This document shows positions 1 to 7,955 of a stretch of 64,000 nucleotides of DNA, in pieces. The position numbers and the translations under genes were made by a program. The DNA lies in NCBI RefSeq assembly GCF_015704865.1, contig NZ_JADQTO010000010.1, positions 124,001 to 188,000 of the forward strand. Reading direction: 5' to 3'. Numbering within the stretch: the stretch's first letter is position 1; each line of letters opens with the position of its first letter. The stretch is from Actinoplanes aureus (GTDB lineage Bacteria > Actinomycetota > Actinomycetes > Mycobacteriales > Micromonosporaceae). Below the pieces are notes generated by a model. The model made no database searches. It was not told the DNA's origin and saw nothing but the letters and a program-made list of their open reading frames with translations.

Positions 1-927
1 CCGGGCGGCGTGGCGCAGGAAGCGTTCCTGGGCAGCGGTGTCGAGGCCGGCCCAGAGGCGGTCGGCGTGTACGCGTACGTCGTCCACGATCGCGGTCCAG
101 TCGATGCCGGCCGCGGCCGCCTCGCGTAGCCGGCGCAACAGCGGCCGCAGGTCTCGCCCGGAGGGCAGACCGAGCGGGACAGCCGGCGCGGGAAGCCCGG
201 GGTGGGCAAGCGGGAGCAGGCCGCGCCGCGACAGCGCCTCGACCGGCGCCCGGCGGCCGCCCACGGTCAGGGTCAGCGCCACGTCGACCGCGGTCAGGCC
301 GGTGCCGAGCAGCAGCACCGGTTCGTCGGTGGGCACCGCGTCGAGTGCGCCGCGGGACCACGGATCGGCGACGAACTCGGCACTGCGGTAGGCGGTGTCA
401 CTGACCCCGGCCGGCCGGTGCGGTGGCAGGCTGCCGACGGCGAGGACCACGTGGTCGGCTCGGGTCTCCGCGCCGGAGTCGTCGCACACCAGGTAGCCGG
501 CGCCGTCCGGGCGCACCTCGGTGGCCGACGCGGCGCGGTGCCGTAGCCGGTCCCCCGCGGCCGCCGCGGCCTCGGCGAACTGATCGGCGAGGTAGTCGCC
601 GTAGCGGGCCCGGGGCAGGAAGTCGGTCGGTGCGATCGGGGTGCCGTGAGCGCGGCACCAGCGCACCAGGTGCAGAGGGTCGCCGGACTCCACGCTCATC
701 GCCGCCGCCCGGGAGTTCAGCACGTGCCAGGGTTCGGCCGCCCCGTACGCGACACCCCGGCCAGCCTCGGGCTCGGGCGAGATCAGTACGGTCCGCCAGT
801 TGGGATCGCGGAGCACCGCGCGGGCGACGAGGGCGCCGGCGCACCCCCCGCCGACGATCGCGATCACGCCGGACCGGGCCCGGGACCGACCTGCGGCGGC
901 CGGGCGCCGGACGGCGGTGCTGGTCAT
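1..927 (-). CDS. FAD/NAD(P)-binding protein, 3' end outside the window
   Basis: At least 309 codons are present from an ATG at 927, and the frame is open to the first base of the window, so the C-terminus is missing. Near residue 22 is a Rossmann dinucleotide-binding motif (IAIVGGGCAGALVA). Later come GVAYGAAEPWHVLN, typical of the FAD-NAD(P)-binding family (NAD_binding_9), and a second nucleotide site (VLLLGTGLTAVDVAL). I infer a flavin-dependent oxidoreductase of unknown substrate. The AT-richer stretch at 1017-1035 just upstream probably holds its promoter. The family call is good but no reaction can be assigned. Confidence 0.8.
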   Translation of the reverse strand, partial: MTSTAVRRPAAAGRSRARSGVIAIVGGGCAGALVARAVLRDPNWRTVLISPEPEAGRGVAYGAAEPWHVLNSRAAAMSVESGDPLHLVRWCRAHGTPIAPTDFLPRARYGDYLADQFAEAAAAAGDRLRHRAASATEVRPDGAGYLVCDDSGAETRADHVVLAVGSLPPHRPAGVSDTAYRSAEFVADPWSRGALDAVPTDEPVLLLGTGLTAVDVALTLTVGGRRAPVEALSRRGLLPLAHPGLPAPAVPLGLPSGRDLRPLLRRLREAAAAGIDWTAIVDDVRVHADRLWAGLDTAAQERFLRHAAR

Positions 928-1016
928 CGCTTTGCCGCCCGGGCAGGCGACGGCTTGGTACAGAGGCTCGGCACGGTTCCCTCCCGCAGGTTGTGGCCGC
1001 CAACAGCAAACCACAT

Positions 1017-1056
1017 AACCCACGGGTTTTATAGGCTATTGCGAGCGCGCCGCGTC
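1017..1056 (-). promoter_or_regulatory. Candidate promoter for the FAD/NAD(P)-binding gene
   Basis: On the minus strand a TATAAA -10-like hexamer (1028-1033) lies 18 bp below TGACGC (plus 1052-1057 region), and the short dyad AACCC-AC-GGGTT sits at 1017-1028. This is the most AT-rich spot in the first kilobase. The assignment rests on sequence resemblance only. Confidence 0.3.
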
Positions 1057-1849
1057 AGTCCTTGATCGCCACGCCGCAGTACTGGTTGACGTCGACGTCG
1101 CCGGCCTTCGCGTCGGGACGCCACCGGTTGCACGGGACGACGCCCGGCTCCAGCAGGCGCATGCCGTCGAAGAAGGCGGCGATCTGCGCGGCGCTCCGGT
1201 ATTTGATCTTGGGGGTGCCGCGCTCGTTCCAGAAGTCCACGATCCGGTTCGCCTCGGCGGTGTTGATGTCGTAGCACCCGTGCGCGATCGCCAGGTAGCT
1301 GCCCGGCGGCACCGCGTCGACCAGCTCGCGGATCACCGCACGGGCGACGTCGTCGTCCCGCACGAAGTGCACGATGCCGAGCAGCGTCAACGCCACCGGC
1401 TGGGAGAGGTCCAGAGTCTCCCGGGCCGCCTGGAGGATCGAGCCGGGGTCGTTGAGGTCGGCCTCGACGTACGAGGTCGCGCCCTCCGGCGTGCCGGACA
1501 GCAGCGCCCGGGCGTGCACGAGGACCAGCGGATCGTTGTCGACGTAGACGACCTTGGTCTCCGGGGCGGCCGACTGGGCGACCTGATGCGTGTTGTCGGC
1601 CGTCGGCAGGCCGGTGCCGATGTCGAGGATTTGCCGGATCCCCCCGTCACGGACCATGAACTCCACCGCCCGGCGCAGGAACCGGCGGTCCTCCTTCGCC
1701 AGGCTGACGATCGACGGCAGCATCTGGGCGATCGCGTCACCGGCCTCCCGGTCCGACTGGAAGTTGTCCTTGCCGCCGAGCCAGTAATTCCACAGCCGCG
1801 CGGAATGCGGCGTGCTGGTGTTCAGGTGCTGATGCGCCGATTCCTCCAC
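1055..1849 (-). CDS. SAM-dependent methyltransferase, PF04672/DUF574 family
   Basis: A protein of about 264 residues. It has the hallmark N-terminal SARLWNYWLGGKDNF segment of the actinobacterial S-adenosyl methyltransferase family. The SAM-binding glycine motif follows (ILDIGTGLPT), then an acidic strand end (VVYVDNDPLVL) and the FVRDDD/AIAHG region. Members occur in many copies in streptomycetes and Micromonosporaceae, and their substrates are mostly unknown. I prefer the GTG at 1849, which has a GGGGGA ribosome site about 6 nt upstream; an in-frame TTG at 1861 is the alternative. It is transcribed in the same direction as the partial gene to its left. Confidence 0.88.
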   Translation of the reverse strand: MEESAHQHLNTSTPHSARLWNYWLGGKDNFQSDREAGDAIAQMLPSIVSLAKEDRRFLRRAVEFMVRDGGIRQILDIGTGLPTADNTHQVAQSAAPETKVVYVDNDPLVLVHARALLSGTPEGATSYVEADLNDPGSILQAARETLDLSQPVALTLLGIVHFVRDDDVARAVIRELVDAVPPGSYLAIAHGCYDINTAEANRIVDFWNERGTPKIKYRSAAQIAAFFDGMRLLEPGVVPCNRWRPDAKAGDVDVNQYCGVAIKD

Positions 1850-1875
1850 GGATTCCCCCAAGGTCCACAGTGCAC

Positions 1876-2751
1876 TCAGTGGCGTACATCATGCCAGTAC
1901 CGCGCGATTCGGGTCAGCTTGGCCGGGTTGACCAGCAGGTTCAGCTCGGTGATCCGGCCGTCGACGAGCTCCAGACCCAGCACACCGATCACCGCCGCGT
2001 GCAGCTCCAGCACGAAGCCGTCACCGCCGGCCAGGCGGACCGGGCGCGCCAACACCCCGGCGTAGCGGCGACGGACCCCGGCCAGCAGCGTCGCGACCCG
2101 TTGCGGGCCGTACACCGGCACACGCGCGGCGAGCACCTCGCCGCCGCCGTCCGAGCGCAACACGACCTGGGGATCGAGCAGGCCGACCAGTTCGGTGAGG
2201 TCACCATCCGCTGCCGCCCGCAGAAATGCCGCGGTGACCCGCTGATGCTCGCCGGTGGAGACCGGTGCCCGGGGCGGCGCCTCGGCCCGCACCCGCCGGC
2301 GCGCCCGCGACGCCAGCTGCCGGCAGGCCGCCGGGGTGCGCCCGACCACGGTGGCGAGCCGGTCGAAGTCCATGCCGAAGACGTCGTGCAGCACGAAGGC
2401 GACCCGTTCCGCCGGGCTGAGACTCTCCAGTACCAGGAGCACGGCGGTGCGTACCGATTCCCGCATCACGGTGGTCTCGCCCAGATCCGCGTCGTCGTGG
2501 CCGATCAGCGGATCGGGCAGCCAGGTGCCCGGATAGGTCTCCCGGCGGGCGCGGGCCGAGCCGAGCATGTCGAGGCAGATCCGGGACGTCACGGTGGTCA
2601 GCCAGGCTCGCGGGCTCGCCAGGTCGGCGGGAGCGCCGGCCCATAGCCGCAGATACGCCTCCTGCACGGCGTCCTCGGCGTCCGCGACGCTGCCCAGCAG
2701 GCGGTACGCGACCGCGAACAGGTAGCGGCGGTGCTGCTCCCAAGCGTCCAT
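1876..2751 (-). CDS. sigJ: ECF41-type RNA polymerase sigma factor (SigJ-like)
   Basis: 291 residues starting at MDAWEQHRRYL. It has sigma-2 (AYRLLGSVADAEDAVQEAYLR) and sigma-4 (LSPAERVAFVLHDVFGMDF) regions and then a SnoaL-like C-terminal domain instead of a separate anti-sigma factor. Both ECF41 signatures are visible: WLPDPL in the linker between sigma-2 and sigma-4, and NPAKL near the C-terminus. In this family the fused C-terminal domain controls activity. An FAD oxidoreductase is divergently adjacent, which is the usual ECF41 arrangement (COE-type or oxidoreductase partners). The start at 2751 fixes the divergent spacer at only 34 bp. Confidence 0.93.
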   Translation of the reverse strand: MDAWEQHRRYLFAVAYRLLGSVADAEDAVQEAYLRLWAGAPADLASPRAWLTTVTSRICLDMLGSARARRETYPGTWLPDPLIGHDDADLGETTVMRESVRTAVLLVLESLSPAERVAFVLHDVFGMDFDRLATVVGRTPAACRQLASRARRRVRAEAPPRAPVSTGEHQRVTAAFLRAAADGDLTELVGLLDPQVVLRSDGGGEVLAARVPVYGPQRVATLLAGVRRRYAGVLARPVRLAGGDGFVLELHAAVIGVLGLELVDGRITELNLLVNPAKLTRIARYWHDVRH

Positions 2752-2777
2752 GTCACACGATTGTGGCCTACTCCGTC
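2751..2777 (+). promoter_or_regulatory. ECF41-type promoter for the FAD oxidoreductase
   Basis: TGTCACA (2751-2757), 16 bp, then CGTC (2774-2777). This matches the promoter described for ECF41 sigma factors (TGTCACA-N16-CGTC). Its first base is also the last base of the complement of the sigma gene's start codon, so promoter and sigma start are interlocked. Expected transcription start is about 2783-2786, at the ATG of the oxidoreductase, so the message is probably leaderless. Confidence 0.85.
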
Positions 2778-2785
2778 TCCCGGAC

Positions 2786-3958
2786 ATGAAGACCATCACC
2801 GTGGTCGGCGGGGGCTTCGCCGGCCTGGTCGCCGCGATCACCTGTGCCGAGGCCGGAGCCCGGGTCCGGCTGCTGGAAGCGCACCGTAGGCTCGGCGGCC
2901 GGGCCCGCGCCAGCGCACCGCCGTACGTCGCCCACGACGGCCCGCACGTGCTCTACGCCGACGGCCCGTGGTGGCGCTGGCTCGCTGAACGCGAGCTGAT
3001 CAGCCCGTTCTCCGGGGTGCCGCTGCGCGGGCTGGCCGGCTTCCGCTTCCGGCACGACGGACGGCTGCGCCACACCCCGCCCGCCGCGCTGCTACCGGTG
3101 CTGGCGCGTCGCCGCCGCCGCGCTCCGGTCGACATCGACTTCCGGACGTGGATCAGCGGCCGGCACGGTGATCCGGCGGCATCCGCCGCGTCGAACCTGA
3201 TGGGTGTCGCGACGTTCGACGCCGACCCGGGGCGCCTGTCGGCCGCGTTCGTCTGGGAGCGGCTGCTGCGGGTCTTCGCACCGAACCCACCCGCCCGGTA
3301 CGTCCACGGCGGGTGGAACGGGCTCGTCGACCGGCTCGCCGCCCGCGCCCGGACTCTCGGCGTCACCATCGAGACCGGGGCCCGGGTGACCGCCCTGCCC
3401 GAGCCACCGGTCATCGTCGCCACCTCGCTTGACGCGGCCGCCCGTCTGCTCGGCACGACGCTGCCGGAGGTGGCGAGCGGTCGTACGGTGCTGCTGGATC
3501 TCGCCGTGCGCACCGACCGCCGTGACCCGTTCGTCGTGTCCGACCTCGACCAGGCCGGCTGGCTGGAGCGCTATTCGCTGCCCGACCCGAGCCTGGCGCC
3601 GCCCGGCGAGTCGCTGGTCCAGGCCCAGCTGCCGCTGCGCGCGGCGGAGAGCCACGCGGACGGGCTGGCCCGGCTGGCGGTGCTGGCCGATCAGGCTCTG
3701 CCGGGCCGGCGGGAACGGACCACGTGGCACCGGCACGGCGTCGCGAACCGCCGTACCGGTGCGCTCGATCTGCCGGGACAGACCTGGCGCGACCGGCCGG
3801 CCGTCGATCGCGGCGACGGGGTGTTCCTCGCCGGCGACATGGTCGCCGCGCCGGGCCTGCTCAGCGAGGTCTCCTTCCACAGCGCCGTCGCGGCCGCTCG
3901 GGGCGCCGTCGCTCCGGGTCACTTCCGGACGATGGGCAGGCAGTTGCCGGTCTTGTAG
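2786..3958 (+). CDS. FAD-dependent amine oxidase/phytoene-desaturase-like oxidoreductase
   Basis: 390 residues. The protein starts directly with the FAD-binding beta-alpha-beta fold (TITVVGGGFAGLVAA), followed by LLEAHRRLGGRARA, the classic second FAD contact. A C-terminal DGVFLAGDMVAAPGLLSEVSFHSAVAAA closes the FAD site. The fold is that of NAD(P)-binding Rossmann/amino-oxidase enzymes; the substrate is unknown. I chose the ATG at 2786 because the Rossmann strand begins immediately after it and the ECF41 promoter places the transcript start there. The 3' end overlaps the convergent Hsp70-like gene by 40 bp. It is the probable main target of the neighbouring ECF41 sigma factor. Confidence 0.88.
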   Translation: MKTITVVGGGFAGLVAAITCAEAGARVRLLEAHRRLGGRARASAPPYVAHDGPHVLYADGPWWRWLAERELISPFSGVPLRGLAGFRFRHDGRLRHTPPAALLPVLARRRRRAPVDIDFRTWISGRHGDPAASAASNLMGVATFDADPGRLSAAFVWERLLRVFAPNPPARYVHGGWNGLVDRLAARARTLGVTIETGARVTALPEPPVIVATSLDAAARLLGTTLPEVASGRTVLLDLAVRTDRRDPFVVSDLDQAGWLERYSLPDPSLAPPGESLVQAQLPLRAAESHADGLARLAVLADQALPGRRERTTWHRHGVANRRTGALDLPGQTWRDRPAVDRGDGVFLAGDMVAAPGLLSEVSFHSAVAAARGAVAPGHFRTMGRQLPVL

Positions 3959-5841
3959 GTGGAGTTGGTGTCGGCCACCAGCCCGTGCCCGGCGAGCGCG
4001 ATCCGGGCGCACACCTTCGGGTTGTCGCCGATCGCGCGGGTGAAGCGGCCGTCGTTGGTTCTCAGCACCGACGGTTCGTTGTCCTCGACGTACCAGTCGC
4101 CCTGCTGGCTCTTGGGGGTGTGCGAGCCCATCGAGTGATCCGGCGGGTACTCGCCGTCGCCGCCGTAGATGTGCAGGTGGTAACCGCCGCTGACGTTCGG
4201 TTTCGAGCCGGCGTAGTCGACCTCGTAGTCGATGGTGAGCTTGCCGTCGGCGATGACCGCCGAGGTGAGACAGACCCAGCGCTTGTTGCTCTTGATCTCG
4301 TCGGTGCACTGCTCGTCCGCCGGTGGTCCGGCACTCGCGGCGACGCTGGGCGGGGTGCTGGCGCCGGCTCCGGCTCCGGTGAGCTGCTTGCCGCTGTCGT
4401 CGTCGCGGCCGTACTGGGCGTAGGCGACGCCGGCGGCGGCGAGCATCACCGCCAGCGCGGCCCCGGCGCCGGCCAGCACCCGCCGCTTCCGGCCGGGATT
4501 GCCGGCCGGGCGTCCGGTCGGCGCCGGCCGCGCCGGAGGAGCAGGCGGCGGCGCCGCCGGGCTGGTCGGCACGGCCGCCACTCCTGCCGCGACGGACCTC
4601 GGCAAGGGACCGACCGGCTCGGTCATGGCGTCCGCCGGTGGGCGCGGCGCCGCCACGGGCGAGCGCGGCGCCGCGGGCGAGCGCGGCACCAGCTGCTGCG
4701 GAGGCGGCGACTGAACCGGCGGGGGCGGCGGCGGTGCCGTGGCGCGACCGGACACCGGGCCGGCCGGCGCCAGCAGGCCCGGCTCGCCGCTGGCCAGCCA
4801 GGCCGCACCGAGTGCCACCGCGTGCTTCGGATGCGCGTCCACCGCCACCGGCCGGCCGAACTCGGCGGTCACCATCTGCGCGACGATCGGCATCCGCGAC
4901 GAGCCACCGACCAGCAGGATCGCGTGCAGGGCGTCCGGCGTGCAGTCGGCGGAACGGATCGCCCGCTTCAACGCCTCCACCGAGCCGTAGAGCGCGGGCC
5001 GGACCATCGCCTCCAACTCGGACCGGGTGAGCCGTACCTCGGTGACGACGTTGGGCAGCAGCACCTGGATCGTGGTGTCGGTGTCCGCCGAGAGCGCCTC
5101 CTTGGCCTGCACGCATTCCTCACGCAGCCGGGCGACCGCGGCGATCGCGGCGGGGTCGTCCTCGTCCAGATCGGCGAGCTTGCCGGCGAGCGCGGTCCGC
5201 ACGTGGTTGAAGACGGCGGCGTCGAAGTCGATGCCGCCGAGGCGTTCGATGCCCTCCGGACGGCCGAGGATGTCGAACCCGATGCCGGTCTTGCGCAGCA
5301 CCGCGGCGTCGAACGTGCCGCCGCCCAGGTCGTACACGGCCACGATGGCGCCCGGCTCGAGACGCTGCTGCTGCGCGTAGCTGACCGCGGCCGCCTCCGG
5401 CTCGGTCGTGTAGCTCACCGGCCCGGGAAGATCGGCCATCCGCACCGCCTGGCGCATCAGGTCGGTCTTGTACGGACCCCAGTTCGCCGGGTAGGACACG
5501 CACGTCGCCGACGGCGGGCCGCCCTCGCGGCCGATCACCTCGTCGGCCACCGCACGCAGCAGGCGGGCGGCGAGGGCCTCGGCCGACTGCGGTACGCCAC
5601 CGAGCAGGATCGGTGTGGTGTCCCCCAGCCGGCGCTTGAACTCACGGGCCACCCGGTGCGGCTCGGTCAGCCCGCGCCGGTTCGCGGCCTCGCCGGTCAG
5701 GAAGGTCTCGTCGTCGCGCAGCAGCACGACCGACGGGATGGCGGCGCCACGGCTGCCGAGCGGGACGATCTCGGCGTGGCCGTCGCGCCACGTCGCCGCG
5801 GCGGTGAAGGTGGTGCCGAGGTCTATGCCGAGTGCGTACAT
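3919..5841 (-). CDS. Hsp70/DnaK-like ATPase with membrane anchor and extracytoplasmic domain
   Basis: 640 residues. Residues 1-350 form an actin-fold Hsp70 nucleotide-binding domain: GIDLGTTFTAAA (5-16), YDLGGGTFDAA (170-180) and LLVGGSSRMP (309-318). The canonical DnaK substrate-binding domain is absent. Instead there is a Pro/Ala-rich linker (about 352-450), a basic patch RKRR, one transmembrane helix (about 453-475) and a C-terminal domain of about 165 residues with four Cys (512, 524, 611, 634), probably disulfide-bonded outside the membrane. It is next to the dynamin-like genes, and DnaK-like proteins of this build accompany ini-type loci. I infer a membrane-tethered ATPase in envelope stress; its substrate is unknown. 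Confidence 0.87.
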   Translation of the reverse strand: MYALGIDLGTTFTAAATWRDGHAEIVPLGSRGAAIPSVVLLRDDETFLTGEAANRRGLTEPHRVAREFKRRLGDTTPILLGGVPQSAEALAARLLRAVADEVIGREGGPPSATCVSYPANWGPYKTDLMRQAVRMADLPGPVSYTTEPEAAAVSYAQQQRLEPGAIVAVYDLGGGTFDAAVLRKTGIGFDILGRPEGIERLGGIDFDAAVFNHVRTALAGKLADLDEDDPAAIAAVARLREECVQAKEALSADTDTTIQVLLPNVVTEVRLTRSELEAMVRPALYGSVEALKRAIRSADCTPDALHAILLVGGSSRMPIVAQMVTAEFGRPVAVDAHPKHAVALGAAWLASGEPGLLAPAGPVSGRATAPPPPPPVQSPPPQQLVPRSPAAPRSPVAAPRPPADAMTEPVGPLPRSVAAGVAAVPTSPAAPPPAPPARPAPTGRPAGNPGRKRRVLAGAGAALAVMLAAAGVAYAQYGRDDDSGKQLTGAGAGASTPPSVAASAGPPADEQCTDEIKSNKRWVCLTSAVIADGKLTIDYEVDYAGSKPNVSGGYHLHIYGGDGEYPPDHSMGSHTPKSQQGDWYVEDNEPSVLRTNDGRFTRAIGDNPKVCARIALAGHGLVADTNSTYKTGNCLPIVRK

Positions 5842-5934
5842 CGAGATCGCTCCGTAGGTAGTCGTCGTTCAAGGGGGGTATGGCGGGGGGTTTCCCCGAG
5901 ACGATCCGGGGCACGTCGCTCATAAGGTGGATAC
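5842..5934. promoter_or_regulatory. Divergent promoter region of the Hsp70-like and acidic-protein genes
   Basis: This 93-bp spacer must carry both promoters. It contains a CATAAGGT -10-like element at 5921-5928, only 7 bp before the ATG at 5935, so the rightward message has a very short leader. No clear dyad operator is visible. Confidence 0.35.
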
Positions 5935-6483
5935 ATGGAATCCGCTCGCCCCCTCCGCGACGTGTTCGCCGACCTGACCGGCGCCGGACACGCCGCCGCC
6001 GACCCGGGCGAGCTGCTGCGCGACCAGGGCCACCCCGCGCTGCCGGACGACCTCGTCGCCGAAGCGGTGATCAGCTACGCCGACACCGCCCCCGCCGAGG
6101 TGGCCGAACACCTGGCGCCGTACGTGACGGCACACAGCGTCATCGGCTCGGAACCGCCGGCCGACCCGCCCGGATGGCTGGATCTGCTGGCTACCGCCCC
6201 GGCCGTCACCGAGCCCGGCGACCTCGACGACCTCACGCCGGTGACCGGCGACCGCGAGCACGCCGACCTCGGTACCGGCCTGGACTTCGGTACCGGCACC
6301 GAGACCGGGCCCGCGACCGAGGCAATGGACGACGCCACGACCGGCGAACCGGACGACATCGAGACCGTCGACGACGAGTTCCTGGAGCTGGGGGCCGACC
6401 CGATCGCCCTGGACAGCGACGTCACCGGCTGGACCGAGGACGCGGACGGGGACGACGAGGCGGACGCCGAGCCGCTGGGCTGA
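5935..6483 (+). CDS. Small acidic protein of the ini-type locus, function unknown
   Basis: 182 residues, no signal peptide or membrane segment. The N-terminal 90 residues look folded (LRDQGHPALPDDLVAEAVISYADTA, then a PAEVAEHLAPYVTAHS helix). The C-terminal half is low-complexity and strongly acidic, rich in Thr, Asp, Glu and Gly. It faces the convergent iniC-like gene, whose stop lies 2 bp beyond its own, and it is divergent from the Hsp70-like gene. The mycobacterial iniBAC locus also carries a conserved hypothetical protein of similar size (Rv0340), but I cannot confirm homology. It is most likely a cytosolic partner of the dynamin or Hsp70 proteins. Confidence 0.75.
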   Translation: MESARPLRDVFADLTGAGHAAADPGELLRDQGHPALPDDLVAEAVISYADTAPAEVAEHLAPYVTAHSVIGSEPPADPPGWLDLLATAPAVTEPGDLDDLTPVTGDREHADLGTGLDFGTGTETGPATEAMDDATTGEPDDIETVDDEFLELGADPIALDSDVTGWTEDADGDDEADAEPLG

Positions 6484-6485
6484 GC

Positions 6486-7955
6486 TCATCGCGGTTGCCC
6501 CAGCCCGGCCAGCATGCCCTCGCAGGACCGGACCGCCACCCGGGCGGCCACGGCCATCTCGTACGTGGTCATCGGGTTCTCCGCGCGGCGCTGCCAGCGT
6601 GCCAGCGCCTGCCCGGCCGCTGCCGTCAGCTCACCGGCGCCGGTGTCCGGCGCCAGCTGGAGCCGCTCGTGGGCGGAACCGCCCGAGCCACCGATCAGAC
6701 GTTCCAGTTCGGTCACCACGTCCGGCTTGCCGGTGATCCAGCCGGCTCGCAGGCTGGACAGCACCCGCAGTTCGTTGAACGGGTGCGCCGACGCCAGGAT
6801 CTCCTCGACCGCGGCGGCCACCGCCTCGCCGCCCGGCTGGGCGCAGACGCGGGTGGTCTCGGCCAGGGCGAGCAGCGCGGACCGGCTCTTGAGCACGTCA
6901 CTGCGCTCCACGAACAGGGAACCGATGATCTCCCGCAACTGGGTGAGCCCGCTGCGTTCGGCCAGTTCCCGGGACAGGTCGGTGGCGGTGGTGGCCACCT
7001 CACGACGCAGCAGGGTGCTCGTCAGGCGTACCCCGAAAAGGCCGAAACGGGCCAGCAAGGCCTCACGCTCCAGGTTGGTCAGGCCGAGCTCGGGCATCGC
7101 GTTCACGAACCGGTCGGCCGACAGCAGCAGTTCCTCGGCCTGCCGGACCGGCAGGTCGGCGACCCGGCGCAGCTGGGCGACCTCGACCTCGGTGAGCGTC
7201 ACCGCGGTCTCGGCGAGCAGCCCGGCCACCGGTACGACCGACTGCACCAGCCGCCGCACGTTGGCGTCGGTGCCCAGCCGGGTAGCGATCCGCCGGGCCG
7301 AGGCCATCGAGTCGAGCCGTCCCACCCCGATCTCGTCGGCGCGGGACAGCACGCCGATCGCGTTGACCGGGCTGGGCCGCGACACCTCGGTGTCGTGGAA
7401 CGCCCGCAGGAACTCGATGTCGCCGGCGTGCAGATGCCGCAGCAGGTAGACGACCGCGTCGGCGGGCGTCTCCTCGTCCTCCGGTACCAGCAGGTCCCAG
7501 GTGTGCTGTGCGTTCTGCTCGGACAGCGAGCCGATGCCCGGCGTGTCGATCAGCGTGACCGTGCGCAGCGCCTTCGCCGGCCAGGTCACCACGAGCCGGG
7601 CGACGTCCTTCGCGTTCAGCCCGCCGAGGTCGACGTCGATCGCGCCGTCCTCACGGCTGAACCGCAGCGCGCGCGGCTCACCCCGGTTCGGGGTGGCCTG
7701 CACCTGGTACGTGTGCCCGTCCTGGTACCAGGTGACGATGCGGGTGCACTCACCCGCGTCGGTGGGCGCCAGCCGCTCCCCGACGAGCGCGTTGAGCAGC
7801 GTGGACTTGCCGGCCTTGACCCGGCCGGCGACGGCCACGCGCAGCGGGGCGTCGAGGCGCTCGCGTACGGCGGCGAGGCGGGCGGCGTGCTCGGTGCCCC
7901 GGTACACCGGCAGGGCGTGGTCGAGCAGGACCCGGGTACGGTCGATCAGGCTCAT
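6486..7955 (-). CDS. iniC: Dynamin-like GTPase, IniC type
   Basis: 489 residues. G1 is GRVKAGKST (44-52) and G3 is LIDTPGIGS (135-143). G4 is degenerate, LSRADE instead of TKxD. Long alpha-helical stalk segments follow and no convincing transmembrane helix is present. The ATG at 7955 overlaps the stop of the upstream iniA-like gene in an ATGA, so translation is coupled. In mycobacteria IniA and IniC are dynamin-like proteins induced by isoniazid and other cell-wall inhibitors and linked to membrane maintenance. The gene order here (B, A, C) is the same. I infer that it works with IniA as a heteromeric membrane-remodelling pair. Confidence 0.87.
   Translation of the reverse strand: MSLIDRTRVLLDHALPVYRGTEHAARLAAVRERLDAPLRVAVAGRVKAGKSTLLNALVGERLAPTDAGECTRIVTWYQDGHTYQVQATPNRGEPRALRFSREDGAIDVDLGGLNAKDVARLVVTWPAKALRTVTLIDTPGIGSLSEQNAQHTWDLLVPEDEETPADAVVYLLRHLHAGDIEFLRAFHDTEVSRPSPVNAIGVLSRADEIGVGRLDSMASARRIATRLGTDANVRRLVQSVVPVAGLLAETAVTLTEVEVAQLRRVADLPVRQAEELLLSADRFVNAMPELGLTNLEREALLARFGLFGVRLTSTLLRREVATTATDLSRELAERSGLTQLREIIGSLFVERSDVLKSRSALLALAETTRVCAQPGGEAVAAAVEEILASAHPFNELRVLSSLRAGWITGKPDVVTELERLIGGSGGSAHERLQLAPDTGAGELTAAAGQALARWQRRAENPMTTYEMAVAARVAVRSCEGMLAGLGQPR

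Noticed and set aside
3092..5116. A 674-codon minus-strand open frame across the oxidoreductase and Hsp70-like genes
   Set aside because: It is an alternative frame of two well-supported genes, with low-complexity Arg/Gly/Ala composition typical of GC-rich shadow frames.
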